The notes: generated from the sequence alone by a model not told the origin. A stretch of 64,000 nt of DNA from Nematostella vectensis (GCF_932526225.1 NC_064038.1:12647070-12711069); one strand, 5' to 3'. Positions 26,501-37,100 are shown, counted from the stretch's first letter. A program made the numbers and translations.

Positions 26501-27219
26501 TTAGTACCTTAGCCTTGATTGATTTTTTAGGGGGGGGGGGACCAGCCACTCCCCCCGTCAAATAACTAATGGTTTGTCCCCCATGTGTTTGGATTACAGT
26601 GGAACACCGCTACCTCGATTGGAGGGAAACAAAAAGCTCGAGAGCGTGGGGTTCGATTTACCCGGATAGTTTGAGAAAAAATTGACCAGGGCTAATTCAA
26701 CATGTGGGGGGCGTGTTATTAGAGTTCGAAGTATCGGTCTTTCACTTTATATGACTTTTCATTTAAAAACGGCAGGGGTGTATTCTCGGTCAAATCGTCC
26801 TCGCGGTGCACAACACGATACAATTAACTGTGGTACTCGGGCATCGGAGCGCTTTCATGTGGGTATCAAACTCTTATTTCGCATATCTCTAATGTATTAT
26901 TTATATCTAATGGACTTGTCAATGGCTGGCGCTGATAAATTATTTTATTGTCGCATAAAAGGGATCGAATTTTTGTTTTCCTTTTTTGATTTTTTTTTTA
27001 TAAAATTATAACAGCCTTCTTATGACGTAAAAAGACTTTGTTTTGAAACATTAACATACTTAAAACATCAAAATCCCTAATTCTGCGAAATATAAAATTT
27101 GCAATAACTCTTATAAAAATAAAACACTTTATTTGTTTACCTTGGCTAGGAACTCCTTCTCGTGTATGAAAATACCCAAAGAACATATCCGTTCGCTTGA
27201 CATTCCTCCTATTTTCCAT
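11522..27219 (-). CDS. TRP-type (TRPV/TRPA-like) ankyrin cation channel
   Basis: Plasma-membrane cation channel. Supported exons in transcript order: 27219-27141 (ATG), 25679-25522, 23803-23660, 22368-22115, 21106-20877, 19257-19043, 18354-18181, 17546-17382, 14675-14492, 11637-11522 (TAG). Together they give roughly 570 aa. An ankyrin segment in 22368-22115 reads NTALHMAASRNLVTVAEFLL. TM1-2 lie in 19257-19043, a third and fourth in 18354-18181, S5 in 17546-17382 (DIPRFTVVFFIVVFSFFLSI) and S6 in 14675-14492 (NVVLLNVLIAQLSHTY, the TRP LLN-LIA signature). The last exon is an acidic, coiled-coil-like tail. Phases agree except at 22115/21106 and at 14492/11637, so an exon is missing from the model at each. 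A pore-helix segment was not found between S5 and S6. The ankyrin part is much shorter than in TRPV (6 repeats) or TRPA. Subfamily is uncertain. Confidence 0.82.
11847..12058. mobile_element. 212 bp MITE, TGCCTGGTGCACACTAGT termini
   Basis: Left end TGCCTGGTGCACACTAGT and right end ACTAGTGTGCACCAGGCA are exact inverted copies. Internal sequence contains further inverted words (taacgacat and its complement atgtcgtta). It lies in the last intron of the TRP gene. The target duplication is unclear, so the superfamily is not assigned. Confidence 0.75.
12655..14290 (-). repeat. 25 bp minisatellite, ~65 units, each with GTGAGT on the TRP sense strand
   Basis: Plus-strand unit CTCACGGTGCGCAAAGGCTC followed by TATTA (25 bp). 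Units decay at both edges. Since 25 is not a multiple of 3 and the unit lacks stops, all frames stay open, giving repetitive 'LLTVRKGSITHGAQR' translations that are not genes. Higher-order structure is visible: the 26 bp variant at 13621 recurs at 13847, with flanking GGTACG variants also shifted by 226 bp, and a four-unit variant block at 13161 recurs at 13936 (775 bp, 31 units). On the minus (TRP sense) strand each consensus unit reads CACC|GTGAGTAAT. It occupies the intron between the S6 exon and the C-terminal exon. Confidence 0.95.
14760..15700. other. TRP intron sequence between two arrays
   Basis: AT-rich intron with no recognised exon. A segment encoding the pore helix would be expected near here but I found none in phase. 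From about 15400 on, scattered TGTCAATCA-like words precede the 49 bp array and look like its degenerate edge. Confidence 0.4.
15715..17381 (-). repeat. 49 bp minisatellite abutting and resembling a TRP donor site
   Basis: About 34 units of 49 bp, each made of three ~16 bp sub-units around TGTCAATCAC-type words. Variants include CCCGTCAC versus CACCTCAC and single-base deletions. On the sense strand of the TRP gene each unit contains ATTGATAG|GTGATGTGATTGACA. The true exon end reads ATTGGCAG|GTGAGATGATTGACA at 17382, in register with the array. The array therefore starts inside the splice donor and repeats a donor-like AG|GTGATG in nearly every unit. The long open frames across it are artefacts of periodicity. 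Confidence 0.95.
17652..17888. repeat. 82 bp tandem repeat, ~2.9 units
   Basis: Units beginning aacaaggggt(a/g)actattta start at about 17652, 17734 and 17816 and are almost identical, so the duplication is recent. They lie in a TRP intron about 100 bp upstream (in sense) of the S5 exon. No relation to the splice site is evident. Confidence 0.92.
18347..18760 (-). repeat. 74-79 bp tandem copies of a TRP acceptor site
   Basis: The true acceptor is at 18354/18355: plus strand taggctcg|ctgagagataac. Copies of this exon-intron boundary recur upstream in sense at about 18421, 18496, 18575 and 18651, with increasing divergence (ggctca|ctgagagataag, then ggctcaccaagaa). The first copy retains about 75 bp of close match, including the acctaagtga-type intron body (cacgttaagta, tctagagtt). 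Thus the exon start plus its upstream intron was amplified in tandem. Confidence 0.85.
19413..19699. mobile_element. ~287 bp MITE, GGTGTTACACGG termini
   Basis: Left end at 19413 reads aggtggtgttacacgggata and the right end is its near reverse complement, finishing near 19699. The arms continue through aacatgcaacaaaaacttttcgcg for about 55 bp. It lies in a TRP intron just upstream (in sense) of the TM1 exon. No clean target duplication was seen. Confidence 0.8.
19863..19984. repeat. ~38 bp inverted repeat hairpin
   Basis: CTTCCCACAACTCTTTGCGA at the left end pairs with the reverse complement ending near 19984; the arms run on through CGCGCGTGAAACCGAGG with one or two differences. A spacer of about 45 bp separates them. 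Probably a small MITE in a TRP intron. Confidence 0.8.
20484..20835. mobile_element. probable MITE with C/G-run termini and internal ~65 bp repeats
   Basis: The left end has gccccccggggggaaggggg and the right end ggagtccccccgag. Between them 'gatctcttagggtataaaa'-like segments recur four to five times with strong divergence. Short termini and internal repeats suggest a non-autonomous element, but boundaries and family are uncertain. It lies in a TRP intron. Confidence 0.4.
21160..21838. repeat. (GATGGT)n / (GATGAT)n array, ~680 bp
   Basis: Hexanucleotide-based repeat with GAT and GGT interruptions, in the intron between the ankyrin exon and the next TRP exon. The opposite strand translates as poly-His and this strand as Met-Val repeats; neither is a gene. 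A weaker related tract lies at 20210-20420. Confidence 0.97.
22560..22892. mobile_element. end of a TTAA-flanked non-autonomous element
   Basis: The right end reads GGTGTCAATGGG|TTAA (22893-22896), matching in reverse complement the left terminus of the complete element at 56401-57373. Homology runs through ggccggttgagg (near 22871-22882) and back to about 22565, where gccttcaaggagt and gttttgaggccatgg are shared. The opposite terminus was not found, so this copy is probably truncated. Confidence 0.7.
23024..23585 (+). pseudogene. LINE reverse transcriptase C-terminal fragment
   Basis: A frame reads LYALRLLKIWSVFTSLIRSV, then LEYASPVWSALLDYLEYVIE and KRRALRIILPG. This is the region after the RT fingers and palm seen in non-LTR retrotransposons. 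It ends near HHGYSLRSGS, as does the fragment at 40368, so both are from one family. The catalytic YxDD segment is absent. Tetranucleotide tracts (CTAT, CCGT, CCGC, CTGT) at 23503-23585 follow, as expected of a LINE 3' end. It is 5'-truncated and lies in a TRP intron. Confidence 0.82.
23991..25353. repeat. two sets of long direct repeats in a TRP intron
   Basis: 24038-24247 and 25143-25353 are ~90% identical over about 210 bp, both starting gctcattaaaagaga and ending gggaaatcgcgaaattag, 1105 bp apart. A second pair, atgctaaatag(c)tcccttctta at 23991 and 24399, lies 408 bp apart. No coding capacity is seen between them. They could be LTR-like termini of a degraded element or a local segmental duplication. 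Confidence 0.8.
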
Positions 27220-29690
27220 ACGTTTACTCGCGTTCTTGGCCCAATGGGATATCAAGTAACCTTATCGATAAACCTAAACAGTTAAATAACTCTGGTTTGA
27301 GGACGAAATTCACCCAATTCATATAACCGTCATAAAAGACACTTTGAGCCAACTTATTGACATAGGATGCGCAATTAAACAAAGCATGATGTTGATGTAG
27401 CTCACTAATTGCTCTTTTAACCCAAAACTATAATGCACCAGGCGGAGAGGAAATTTAACAATCGCCTAATTCCCACCGGATGCGACAATTCATAGTTTTA
27501 TCTGTCCATAAAATAGAAAACGAAGGTAAAACAATAACTGACGAAGTATTTTTGTTGATTCCTTTTCTTTTGAATTTGGCATAGATGACATAAAACACTG
27601 GGCGAAAATATAAATTTACAAGGCTTTACATGGTTTCTTAAATGCTCCTTAAATTTACTAGATAAATTTAGTAAATTTAAGTTTAACGCGCCCTAACAAG
27701 CGTCGGATTGATTGACATTCATTGACATCGAAACAAAAGCCTCACGTGTGCATCGCGCTGAAATCATTAGCTTTCATCTGCTTAACAAAAGACAAATCTT
27801 GTGAACGGATTTGAAGTCCATTCTAAGTGATACTCGTGTCTTTGCCGTTACTGTAACCGACGCTCGAAACTGAGCTAGGCTCATTCACTTTTGGTATAAA
27901 AGCAAAGCGAGAATTTGGCTATTATTTTATAGCAACTAATTAGAAAAACAAGACAGCAAAAGGCAGAGTAGCAACAAGTGAAAGACGTTTTGAAAGAGCA
28001 GGTAAACACGGGAACAGACAGTCGCGTGAAGATAATAAGAACCGCAATCGTACCGAAGGGCGCAGAGGCCGCAAGAAATACCAAACGATCCAGAATGCCA
28101 GGTACGAATAGCTATTTTGAAATAGATAAAGATTCTCTAAGACTTCAAGATGGGGAATTGTCTGGCCAGCTGAAGCTTACATGACAATGATGCATTCGGT
28201 CCGACTTGCGACTTTAAAACTGTTTAAAGGTGATATTTAAGCAGTTTGAGATTCCTTAAAATTGATTAAACATTAATTTATACTACATTTAAGAAGGTCC
28301 TAGACTTGCCCGAAATGCCCTTAAATATATTATTTTAGAACATTTCATTACATTTAAAAACAGTTTAAAGGTGATATTTAAATATTTTAAGATTCCCTTT
28401 CTAACAGCATTTAGGGATTTCTTCAAGTCACTTAAATGTACTTAAATGTAAGATTTAAAAATTCTTAAATAACATCGTAAAGACAGTTACGGAGATATTT
28501 AAGTTGTCTTTCGGAATGTTTCCAACAGGCTTAAATCTATATTTTCACCCAGTGAAAGTCCCTTTCTTGTGCTTGTTTTGATAATAGTCTCGAAGAAATG
28601 ATCTTCCCCGAGTCTTATCTCTAAAAATCTAACTCATTCAATTCGATCCCTAAGTCTGGCTAATCTTTACAAAACAAGGTTCATAATTTGAATTTTTGAT
28701 GACACCCTATTATTTTATACTGAGTGCGCTGGGCATGGTGGCCTACAACCCCATCAAAAAGCTGGTCGAACACACTAACACTTGTAAAAAACAATTGCGA
28801 AACCGCAAGCATTGCAACAAAAAAGCATATATAGCGCGCACACTATCGCTGCTAATTAGACCCCTCCTTACGCGCTCCCTGTGTGCCCGATCTTCGCGAC
28901 GCCCTGGGTCCCCGAGGATGATTAGACCGTACAACGGAAAGTCAAAAAACTATTTTGTCACGTGATCTATTATGTAATACAAGGAACGTAAAGCCACTGA
29001 AGAAATTGTGTCTTCTCTCTCTATCTGGAATTGCGCATTTTTCAGGTTTTTCCGTCATGTCTTTTGCAAGCAAATACAAATTTGGGGGAGAACATGGGAA
29101 TCACTTTTCAGAACAGTCAAATAGCTTTATGTGGTTATCAACCGTCCAACACTCCCTGGTATCTGGTATATCAAATTCTATATCAGTCACCTTAATTTAT
29201 ACGTAAACAAACCAAAACACGAGTACATTATCATTACAAATACAAGATCATGGAAATCACCGTAATCACCAGAAAAACAGTACTCTGTTAACTCGTATAA
29301 GTACTCCATTAGTCTTTATCCTGCAGTCTTAAGAATAAAAGTAAATTAGATAGCCGAGAAAGATAATATAAGAGTATAATAAGAGTTCATATGTACCGAA
29401 ACGTTATCAATTCTAACACAGCTAATAGGCTGTATTGTTACGAAATGAAGCTTAACAAAGGTTTAACCTTTGCATACCTGACTTATATTGTGCTCTTATT
29501 GCAGGTCACTCACGCCTTTGGATATCGCAGGACGAACATATAGGACAAACTCGCACCAAACTCGTACTTGACATTATCGGTACTTTAACATTGCTTCGTT
29601 TGGTAATCTAGGGATTACGTAACAGTGCTCAAAGCCAGATAGAAGCAGGAATCCGGAACGGAAGAACAGATTACAAATAACTCGAGGAGA
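27220..29690. other. intergenic region upstream of the TRP gene
   Basis: AT-rich. 28212-28490 holds loosely repeated, TTTAAA-rich words (aggtgatatttaa occurs twice, ~145 bp apart). A short plus-strand open frame at 27978-28184 is polar but shows no family signal. The TRP promoter should lie just above 27219. I see no other gene. Confidence 0.45.
28868..28920. repeat. dispersed ~50 bp GC-rich repeat, copy 1
   Basis: gcgctccctgtgtgcccgat and the following bases through gtccccgaggatg recur with one difference at about 32984-33033. It is a GC island in AT-rich sequence, probably a mobile element end. Confidence 0.8.
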
Positions 29691-29810
29691 GGTCATCTGA
29701 ATTTCAAGCCAAGGGGCAACCCACCCCTTCCAGAATTCTTTTTGCTCGGAGGGAGCGCAGCGACCGGAGCAAGTCTAATCTTGGTATCGCATATGCGAAA
29801 AGCTGATTTT

Positions 29811-29990
29811 TCGTGTCCACACCACAGGCTTCCCAGTCGGCTGATTTGTATTTTTATTTCATGCTGATCAGCGGTCTTTTCAGCGCATGCGCGAGTTTCA
29901 TATAGTGGATGCGATTTTTCGTGTCCACACCACAGGTTTCCCATTTGGCTGATTTGTATTTTGATTTCATATCGATCAGTGGTCTTTTTC
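29811..29990. repeat. 108 bp imperfect tandem duplication
   Basis: Tcgtgtccacaccacagg at 29811 recurs at 29919, followed in both by a gctgatttgtattt block and a gatca(g)cggtctttt-like block. It is intergenic. Confidence 0.85.
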
Positions 29991-30510
29991 GAGAACCCCT
30001 GTACTGAAACATCGTTCGTCCCGTCCTCCGAGCATTCACTTTCTATTAGAAACTTCTAGTTTAAGTAATGCTCCGTGTAAGAACTACGGTGAATCGATAG
30101 GTCCTGCGGCAATAGGGGTTCGTTATCTTTTTAACTAATCTAATTAATATTGCTATGCTTATTGGTTCAAGACGCTCTGCCCGCCGAATTTGAACTTTGG
30201 AGTCACATTTCTCTGAAATAAGTGCTCTTGCACTCATATTTATTAGGGGGCTTAGGTTCGAAGTAAGAAAGCTTTCAACCTTTGCATTTTTGTTAAAATC
30301 GTATGTTCGGAGCATGGGGAAATCCCTTTCGGATATCTGCTAATAACTTTTTATACTTCACTTATTACAATTTTGCGCTTTGTCTCTTGCCAAAGCAAAC
30401 ATTCCGCTGGCTAAACGTGTGAAAATACGGTCTCACATTTCCAAAAGCCTGTTAGTGCGGTAGAATTTAGCTTTCCAAAGAAAGTCACTTTTTCTTTCAA
30501 AGATTTTTGA

Positions 30511-30735
30511 CAACGATTCTCATGTTAAGATTGACAACTAAAACGATTCACGCCTTTAAATAAAGTTACCAATTTTGCTTTATTCGATCCTCAATACAAC
30601 TATTATCGCATACAAGCCACAGCAACGATTTTCATGTTAAGATTGACAACTAAAACGATTCACGCCTTTAAATAAAGTTACCAATTTTGCTTTATTCGAT
30701 CCTCAATACAACTATTATCGCATACAAGCCACAGC
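30511..30735. repeat. 112 bp direct duplication
   Basis: Caacgatt(c/t)tcatgttaag starts at 30511 and 30623, and the following ~100 bp are nearly identical. It lies just 3' of the minus-strand gene ending at 30780, possibly in its 3' UTR. Confidence 0.93.
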
Positions 30736-30779
30736 AATAAAGTTTACTGGAATTCACAGTAGTAGCAGTCCTCTAATTA

Positions 30780-32304
30780 TTATTTCATCGACACAGCCAG
30801 AACGCACAATATTTTCTTAAAACAAGCCGCAAGCAAGGTTTGTTCCATAAGCTCATTGATGAAGTCGAGAGTGTCCAGCTTATAATCGGGGTCTCCGTCT
30901 TCGATACATAGTGGGCCATGAGGATTCACGGAAAATTTCTGCGAAGAAATTGTAATTCTTCTGGCTCCAGACGGGCTGCATTTATATTCATTATTTCTTT
31001 CAGCTTTTTGCATCTGCATAAGCATTCCACTGCTCTTACTGACAATTGCGGGTTATTGCTGATATTTATATTTTACAATTTTCTAAAAAAATATTTTCGC
31101 TTCACCAAACGCCGTATCTTCTACTTCAATGCATCGTTCTATGTCCTTTAGTTCTATGTCCCTTAGTTTAGTTGATGCTTTCTTGAGTCGTACCGCATCA
31201 ACTGATGACGGCAAAATTTGCCCTAGTGCAGAGGTTTCCTCAATGTCCTGTAAAAAAAGTACACACAAACTTAAGATTCCTTCTCAACTTCATTTCTTGA
31301 ATATCAGAACTTATAAAAAATACAAGGCAACTACAGTCAACTCCCTCAGAAGCAGACACGTCAGGAACTAAAAACAGTGTTACAAGGGCTGTCAGCTAAT
31401 AAAAATGAAGAAAGACATTGTTTGAATGGAAAGGAAGACAAAACCCTGCATTTTGTTAAGTTATACGCTTACAATTTTTTCACTTTGACGGGAGTTTGCT
31501 GTACCTCAATTTCAGGGTGCCAAACCCCAGGATGTTTCGCTACATTCAAGGAATACATTCGGGCTTGTTGGTATTTACATTTCACCCAGCTTATAAATCA
31601 GGCTCACATAACTTATATTTACATATTCACACCGTAAACTCAAATGACAACTTCCCGTAATAAAACTCTTTTAGTAAAATAGAACGAGTAAAATATTTCG
31701 TTCCCTTCTGAACCAGTTATTTGTCTCTCAAGTACTTATTGACCTATGAATTTTTTACCTGGAATGGTTCTAACGCGGCTTCAGCAGCGGCGCTGGTCTC
31801 AGAGGTTTCCGGTTGGAAAAACACGCTGGAACTTGAGGCAGTTTCATCTCTACAGCTCTGCAATTTTGATTTTCGAAATAAATAACAAATTGAAAAGGAG
31901 GATCAAGACTGGTCAAGACAGTACAGAAACAGCAGAATCTATACGGCAAGCGACAGAACATTGACTTTGAGAAAGATCATTTTTCTCACCTCGTGTGAAG
32001 TTTTCATGCGTTTGTTTCCAAGCTCCAAATCGACTCGCTGTCGACAGTATATACAAATGCTTCTAGACCAGCCCTTTTTGCCTTTGTCATCTAGCTCCAA
32101 GAAAACTTTCTCTACTCTGTTCGCCTTTCTCAGGGACCTCTGTTCCACATCTGAAGGCTTACTGCCACACCAAGCCTCGTGGTTTGGGCAGCAACATGCC
32201 TGCCTTTTGAACACCATAACAAGCTTTTCTAACTTCTCGGACAAAGTTTGCAAACAAACAGAACTCAGAAGCGTTTCTTTAAAGTATATACAATAGATTT
32301 TCAA
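30780..32304 (-). CDS. orphan protein with Cys-rich N-terminus, four exons
   Basis: Not recognised. Exons 32304-31990, 31857-31759, 31247-31106 and 31003-30780 join in phase to about 259 aa. Exon 1 (105 aa, ATG 32304) has cysteines that could bind zinc: QACCCPNHEAWC and SICIYCRQRV, in a Lys/Glu-rich setting. Exon 2 is Ser/Glu-rich (ETASSSSVFFQ). Exon 3 is charged (LKKASTKLRDIELKDIERC). Exon 4 has an acidic patch, IEDGDPDYKLDTLDFINELM. Acceptors ttgcag and tttacag and donor GAG|gtgaga are good. The exon 3 donor (TTTG|gtgaag) is less sure: reading on instead gives a stop at 31083 and a shorter protein. A bracketing inverted repeat suggests a mobile origin. Confidence 0.6.
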
Positions 32305-32983
32305 ACTATTTTCGAAGAGATAATGAATAGCGAGAGACTTGTCTTAATATATCGAGGAGGAAGCATGTAGAATTCAAAATGGCGACGTGAGCGCTAGGTC
32401 GGAAATGTAACTTCCGAACATACGATCCGGACAAAACTCGGGGATAAGTCGTAACAATGCAACCTTTGTTTTATTCTTAATTTAAATGTTTGTCAATCAA
32501 TGGATAAGGTACGGAAAACACCCGAAGATGTATTTTAGCCAATCAGAGGGCAGGATTTTACTGAAGTTTTATAGCTACTTCTGCGCATGCGTTGCCGCAG
32601 GGTACCGTAGTTCTTACACGAACCATTACTTAAATAAAAATCGAGATTGTTGCATTATTGTTACTTTTAATGACATCCTAAGACGGTAAATGGCAAGAAT
32701 ACATGTGTAGGTATATTCTTATATAGGGACGTAAAATGACAATGTTTTGACTTTTCCTGTCATCAAGGGGCGGTAAGTGTTACTTTTTGTGCTGTGATAA
32801 AAGGAAAAATTGAAATCCGTGATTGCTACCTTCGCCGTGATTCGTGAATGGAAAGGTTTGATCAGCCTGATTTGTGATCTATGCTCTTTAAAATCCATGA
32901 ATCGTGATTTCTCAGCAAATATTTATCCTCAGTAAATATTTATCCTTGTCGTCAGTTTGTCGTGAAGGGTTGATTTTTCTCGC

Positions 32984-33033
32984 GCGCTCCCTGTGTGCCC
33001 GATCTCCGCGACGCCCTGGGTCCCCGAGGATGG
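32984..33033. repeat. dispersed ~50 bp GC-rich repeat, copy 2
   Basis: Second copy of the sequence described at 28868, same orientation, with one T/C difference (gatctccgcg). It is followed by further GC-rich unique sequence to about 33180. Confidence 0.8.
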
Positions 33034-33201
33034 ATAAGAGTTCACTTTGCAGTGAGGGGTATAGGGGACGCCCTACTCCTCTAAGGACTGAAGGTTTAGA
33101 AAAAGTGTAGGAGCTAAGCGTATAGGACCCGAGGTATAAAAGGCGCGGACCTGCCCTAAGTGCGACCTCGGCTAGATCCATGAAGTGCATAGCTCCTTTA
33201 A

Positions 33202-33731
33202 ACACGAGGTTCCGCTATAAAAGGGAAAGCTCCTCCCACCCCGGGCTCAAATTTGCAATTATAATCAAAACACTGCCACGCTAGCGGTCACAAATTATAA
33301 GTCTCCTGTAAAATATTACTTATCTCTGAGCCTAAGTCGGCTTGAATAAAACTATTTTTGCAAAGGTAACAACACATTTGTGTTAAGAGGTTGATAAATA
33401 AGTTATTTGTTGTCTACTCACGTTTTCGGTGCAAAGTTTTAAGTTTTGCGCTATCCATAATCTAGCGCACATTCATAAATTATTCTCGCGCTGTGATGAA
33501 ATGCTTGTATTTTAGAGCGCACACAGCTAGGTATAGCATTATTTTACGATAGAAAGAAAGATTTTTAGATAGACAACTCTAGGAATGATATTTAATTATG
33601 TTTAGAATATGAAATTTGAATTTAGCGCTCAGAGCAGTTGTCATGTCATGACTCATTGACGGCTGATTGATGACTGATTGTTCTTGAGCCCGGGGGTGGG
33701 AGGAGCTTTCCCTTTTAGCGGAACCTCGTGT
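33202..33731. mobile_element. 530 bp MITE inserted in TTAA
   Basis: Left end ACACGAGGTTCCGCTA and right end TAGCGGAACCTCGTGT are exact inverted copies. The arms continue through gggaaagctcctcccacccc to about 47 bp with small indels. TTAA sits immediately outside both ends (33198-33201 and 33732-33735). TTAA target duplication is characteristic of piggyBac-type transposition, though the termini are not the usual CCC start. There is no coding capacity. Confidence 0.85.
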
Positions 33732-34177
33732 TTAATATAAAAAAAAGCAGAGCCGCAGATTAACCTCGATCAATTTTTTAAACCTTCGCAATCTCTAATC
33801 GTTATTTGCGTCCTGCTCTAAGAGAAGATTGAAAGTTCGGTTGTTTTTGCATTATATGTGTTTTTAAACATTGTTCCTCGATGATGATGTTTTTTTTTAT
33901 TTTGCTTATTGTTATGGAGTTCTGCACTTTACGAAGTCTAGCGGGAATGACGACGTAAACTAGGCACGCAATTTTCATATCGAAAGGTCCTTATTCAAAT
34001 TAACAAATTAGCTGCCTAAGTTTGTTCTAGCAGTTTGTAATCTTTCCCTAAAGTCACTATCATGATCGCTATCCTGAGTAGTTATTACGGTAAATACAGT
34101 TACAAGAAATATCTCTGTATCTGCTTTATAGAGCTGTTGTCTGACTTGCTTAACTCACGATGTGCACACCCGTCTAG

Positions 34178-37100
34178 TTACGTATTATCTGATTTCAAGA
34201 CATGTCTACCAATAACAGGTAATCTACAGTTGTCCTGTTCGTTTGGTCGCTTACTGCGCCCATCCACGGACGCTTTGGAAAGCGGCTCCTTCCGAGAGGC
34301 AAAACTAGTCCTTACCCCACCCCTCCTCGGGCTATGTCTTCTCCCTACCATCCCCTCCCCTCTGGATTCGGTAAGCTCACTCATAGAGTCCCTGACGGTT
34401 ACCGAGTCAGCGTCGTCACTGGTTTCCTCCGTGGTGATCTCCGCGCGGAAGGGTTTTGCGTGTGGTTGCCTAGTGGGGGGGATGTAGCCGCCATATAGGG
34501 CGGAGACCCTAGGGGTGCGCAGTGAGTAGTCGTGGAAGAAGTACCTTTCGCTGATAACACTCGAGCGCTGAGTGTAAGAGAGCTTGGGGACTGCTCTGGA
34601 CGTGGCTGTTCCCGGTGGCTGGTTTGAGACGGTGCGGAGGTAATTTGTAAGTGATGCATTACTGATCTGCCTTCGGATGCTAAGATCCGCCCAGCTCCGT
34701 TTACTAGCGGGGTCAGGTCCATTTTCTGGATGTGTTTCTTTAGGAAGCGGATCTTCACTTTTTAAGTGTTCTTCCGAGTACAATACATCATTACTCTGTT
34801 TAACGATATCAATCTCGCTTTTCTCTCGCGAGATTTTTGAAACCTCGGTAACAACATCGCTATCATCATTGTCCCTTCGTTGCGGCGACTTTCTGGATGG
34901 TTTTGCTTTACCTTTAAGGTTCGTCTCAACTGGATCATCAAACGTAGCGAAAGGGATAATGAAGACTGGCTTTGGGTCCGCCCTGATTTGCGTACTCTCG
35001 GACTCACTCGTGCAAACACTCTCCGCTGAGTCTTCTAAGTCTGGGAACCTCAGCATCCGTCCTACATCGAACCTCTCCTTCCTCTGGCTAGCCGCCCACT
35101 TCTTCGCAACCAGAGCAGGGAATCCCTTCCCGCTGACTTCGGAATACGCAGTGCTCTTGGAAGACATCCTTGCTCTCACGTTATGTCTCCGGACCCTATC
35201 AATCGGGTCAACGTAACCATCACCCACATGACCCCCTGCTATGCTTAGCGATTCTGGCGCAGACTCAGAGCGGACGTGCACGTACTCGCCGAATTTCGTT
35301 TGTTTTAGATTCTCTTGGCTGAATCCCTTCAGTATCTTGCCAGACTTAGACGGCCCTTTCTTGTTATTCTTGCTGTTTTTGTGCGAAGTTGCCGCAAAGC
35401 GCAGACTGCCCAGCATATGGCAGGGGCCGTAATAGCGCTCTGGGGCGGCGCTGTAGGGCTTGAAGGTGGGGCTGCAGGATTTTGTCTTGCGATGACAGCT
35501 GTGGTTGCGCCGGTTGGACTGCTTCTGGTTTGCGCTGTTGATCCTCATTGCTTGACATCTGACGGGGTCGAAGTAGATATTGCCGCTGTAACCCTGCCAT
35601 ACCTGAAGCGAAAACACACAGTGGGAGTTGAATAAAAGCGTACTGTATGGTGCAATAGCTAATGGTAAAGAAATAAATATTGCCTCTAAAAACGTATGGT
35701 GCAATAGCTAATGGTAAGGAAGTAAAGATTGACTCTAAAAACGTACGTTGTGCAAACGCTAATGATAAGGAAGTAAATATTGCCCCTAAAAACGTACGTG
35801 GTGCAATAGCTAATGGTAAGGAAGTAAATATTGCCTCTATAAACGTATGCTGCAATATCTAATGGGAAAGAAGTAAACTGTAGATATTGCTGCTACAATC
35901 CTGTTACACTGAAGCACAATCACACAGGAGAACTTAAACAAAAACAAACCATCAAAACAAACAAACCATCTTGATATTAGAGGGGGTGAGCAGTTTTTTA
36001 TGCATGACATATTTTCCCTCAGTTAGAAAGGGGAAACAACTTGGATGAGGAAATCCACTAGAATATAGCTATCGAAGCCAACTTACACTGATGCTCTGAA
36101 AGGGTGCGTGTGACAGCTGGTACGGCAAGTAACTAACAGGGATTTCTTGTTTGGGCGTGGTGGGTGCTTCAGGTTCTGTTGGGGTGTCATGTTGTACGCT
36201 GTGGTATGACTCTAGCGAGGTGTTGTCAACTGACAGACGCTTGACGTCGTTTTGAATTTCTAGTTGCTCTGTCTCAGTAGGGCTGTAAAAAGGATATTTG
36301 ATATTAGCAAATGGGACAGGGTTCAGCAAAGTAAAGGATGTGGATACAGGTGGTTGATACAGTAGAACTTGCTCCAAGTCACGTTTTCAGAGTCTAAAAG
36401 CAAAATAGTGCAGCAAAGAGTGAGCGGTAAATAACAAAGAGTATTTTACAGAAAGGGGGACTTTGCGAAAGTCTAATACAAGAACTGCAGGGTCCAGATA
36501 TTGGCTATTATAGTGATTATAGATAATAGATCAATAACATACACCTTCATTTTATACAATACATTGGATATTGTATTATACTATGATTGGTTTAAAACCA
36601 AGAGCATAATTTCATTCGCACATCACTTGTTGTTTTCACAAACTTTCCTACAAGCAAAAAATTTAACTATGGTATAAATAAAAAAAACAATCTCCTAAAA
36701 TAATTATTAAGTCTAAAACTCGAATCTTGTAAAACCATAAAATGTGTTTCAGGACCAACAGCAAAACCTAAATAAATACAAAGAACTTTACTATATTTAG
36801 GCATTTGTTATATACTATGTATTTTCACAATGTCCCGGCCATCTATTTGCTAAAAGTTTCATATTACAGTATCTTGACTAGAAAAGGATATGTTGAAAAC
36901 ATTTTATGTTATGTTGCCAAAGACTCAAAAGAAACTCTTTCAAATGTGAACCAATAGTCTAATGTAAACAAAACAGACTGTACCTTTCTGCAGGGGGCTT
37001 TGGAGTGATAGTGACTTCAAAAGTGGGGCTCTGAGCCTCCTCAGATTCTAAGCTCCATCGGCTTAGATAATTCTCGCTGGCATAGTTACTGATCAGTTCC

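Larger units (their letters stand above)
30061..32640. mobile_element. candidate element: inverted repeats bracketing an orphan gene
   Basis: The left end (about 30059-30115) and the reverse complement of the right end (about 32590-32640) share TTTAAGTAATG, CGTGTAAGAACTACGGT and CCTGCGGCAA in the same order, with indels. They enclose the whole four-exon gene at 30780-32304. This could be a diverged transposon carrying its own gene, or two unrelated inverted repeats flanking a host gene. No transposase motif is visible. Confidence 0.35.

Noticed and set aside
34677..35216. Plus-strand open frame of 179 codons
   Set aside because: Antisense to the supported coding exon 34178-35602, with no independent splice or family evidence.
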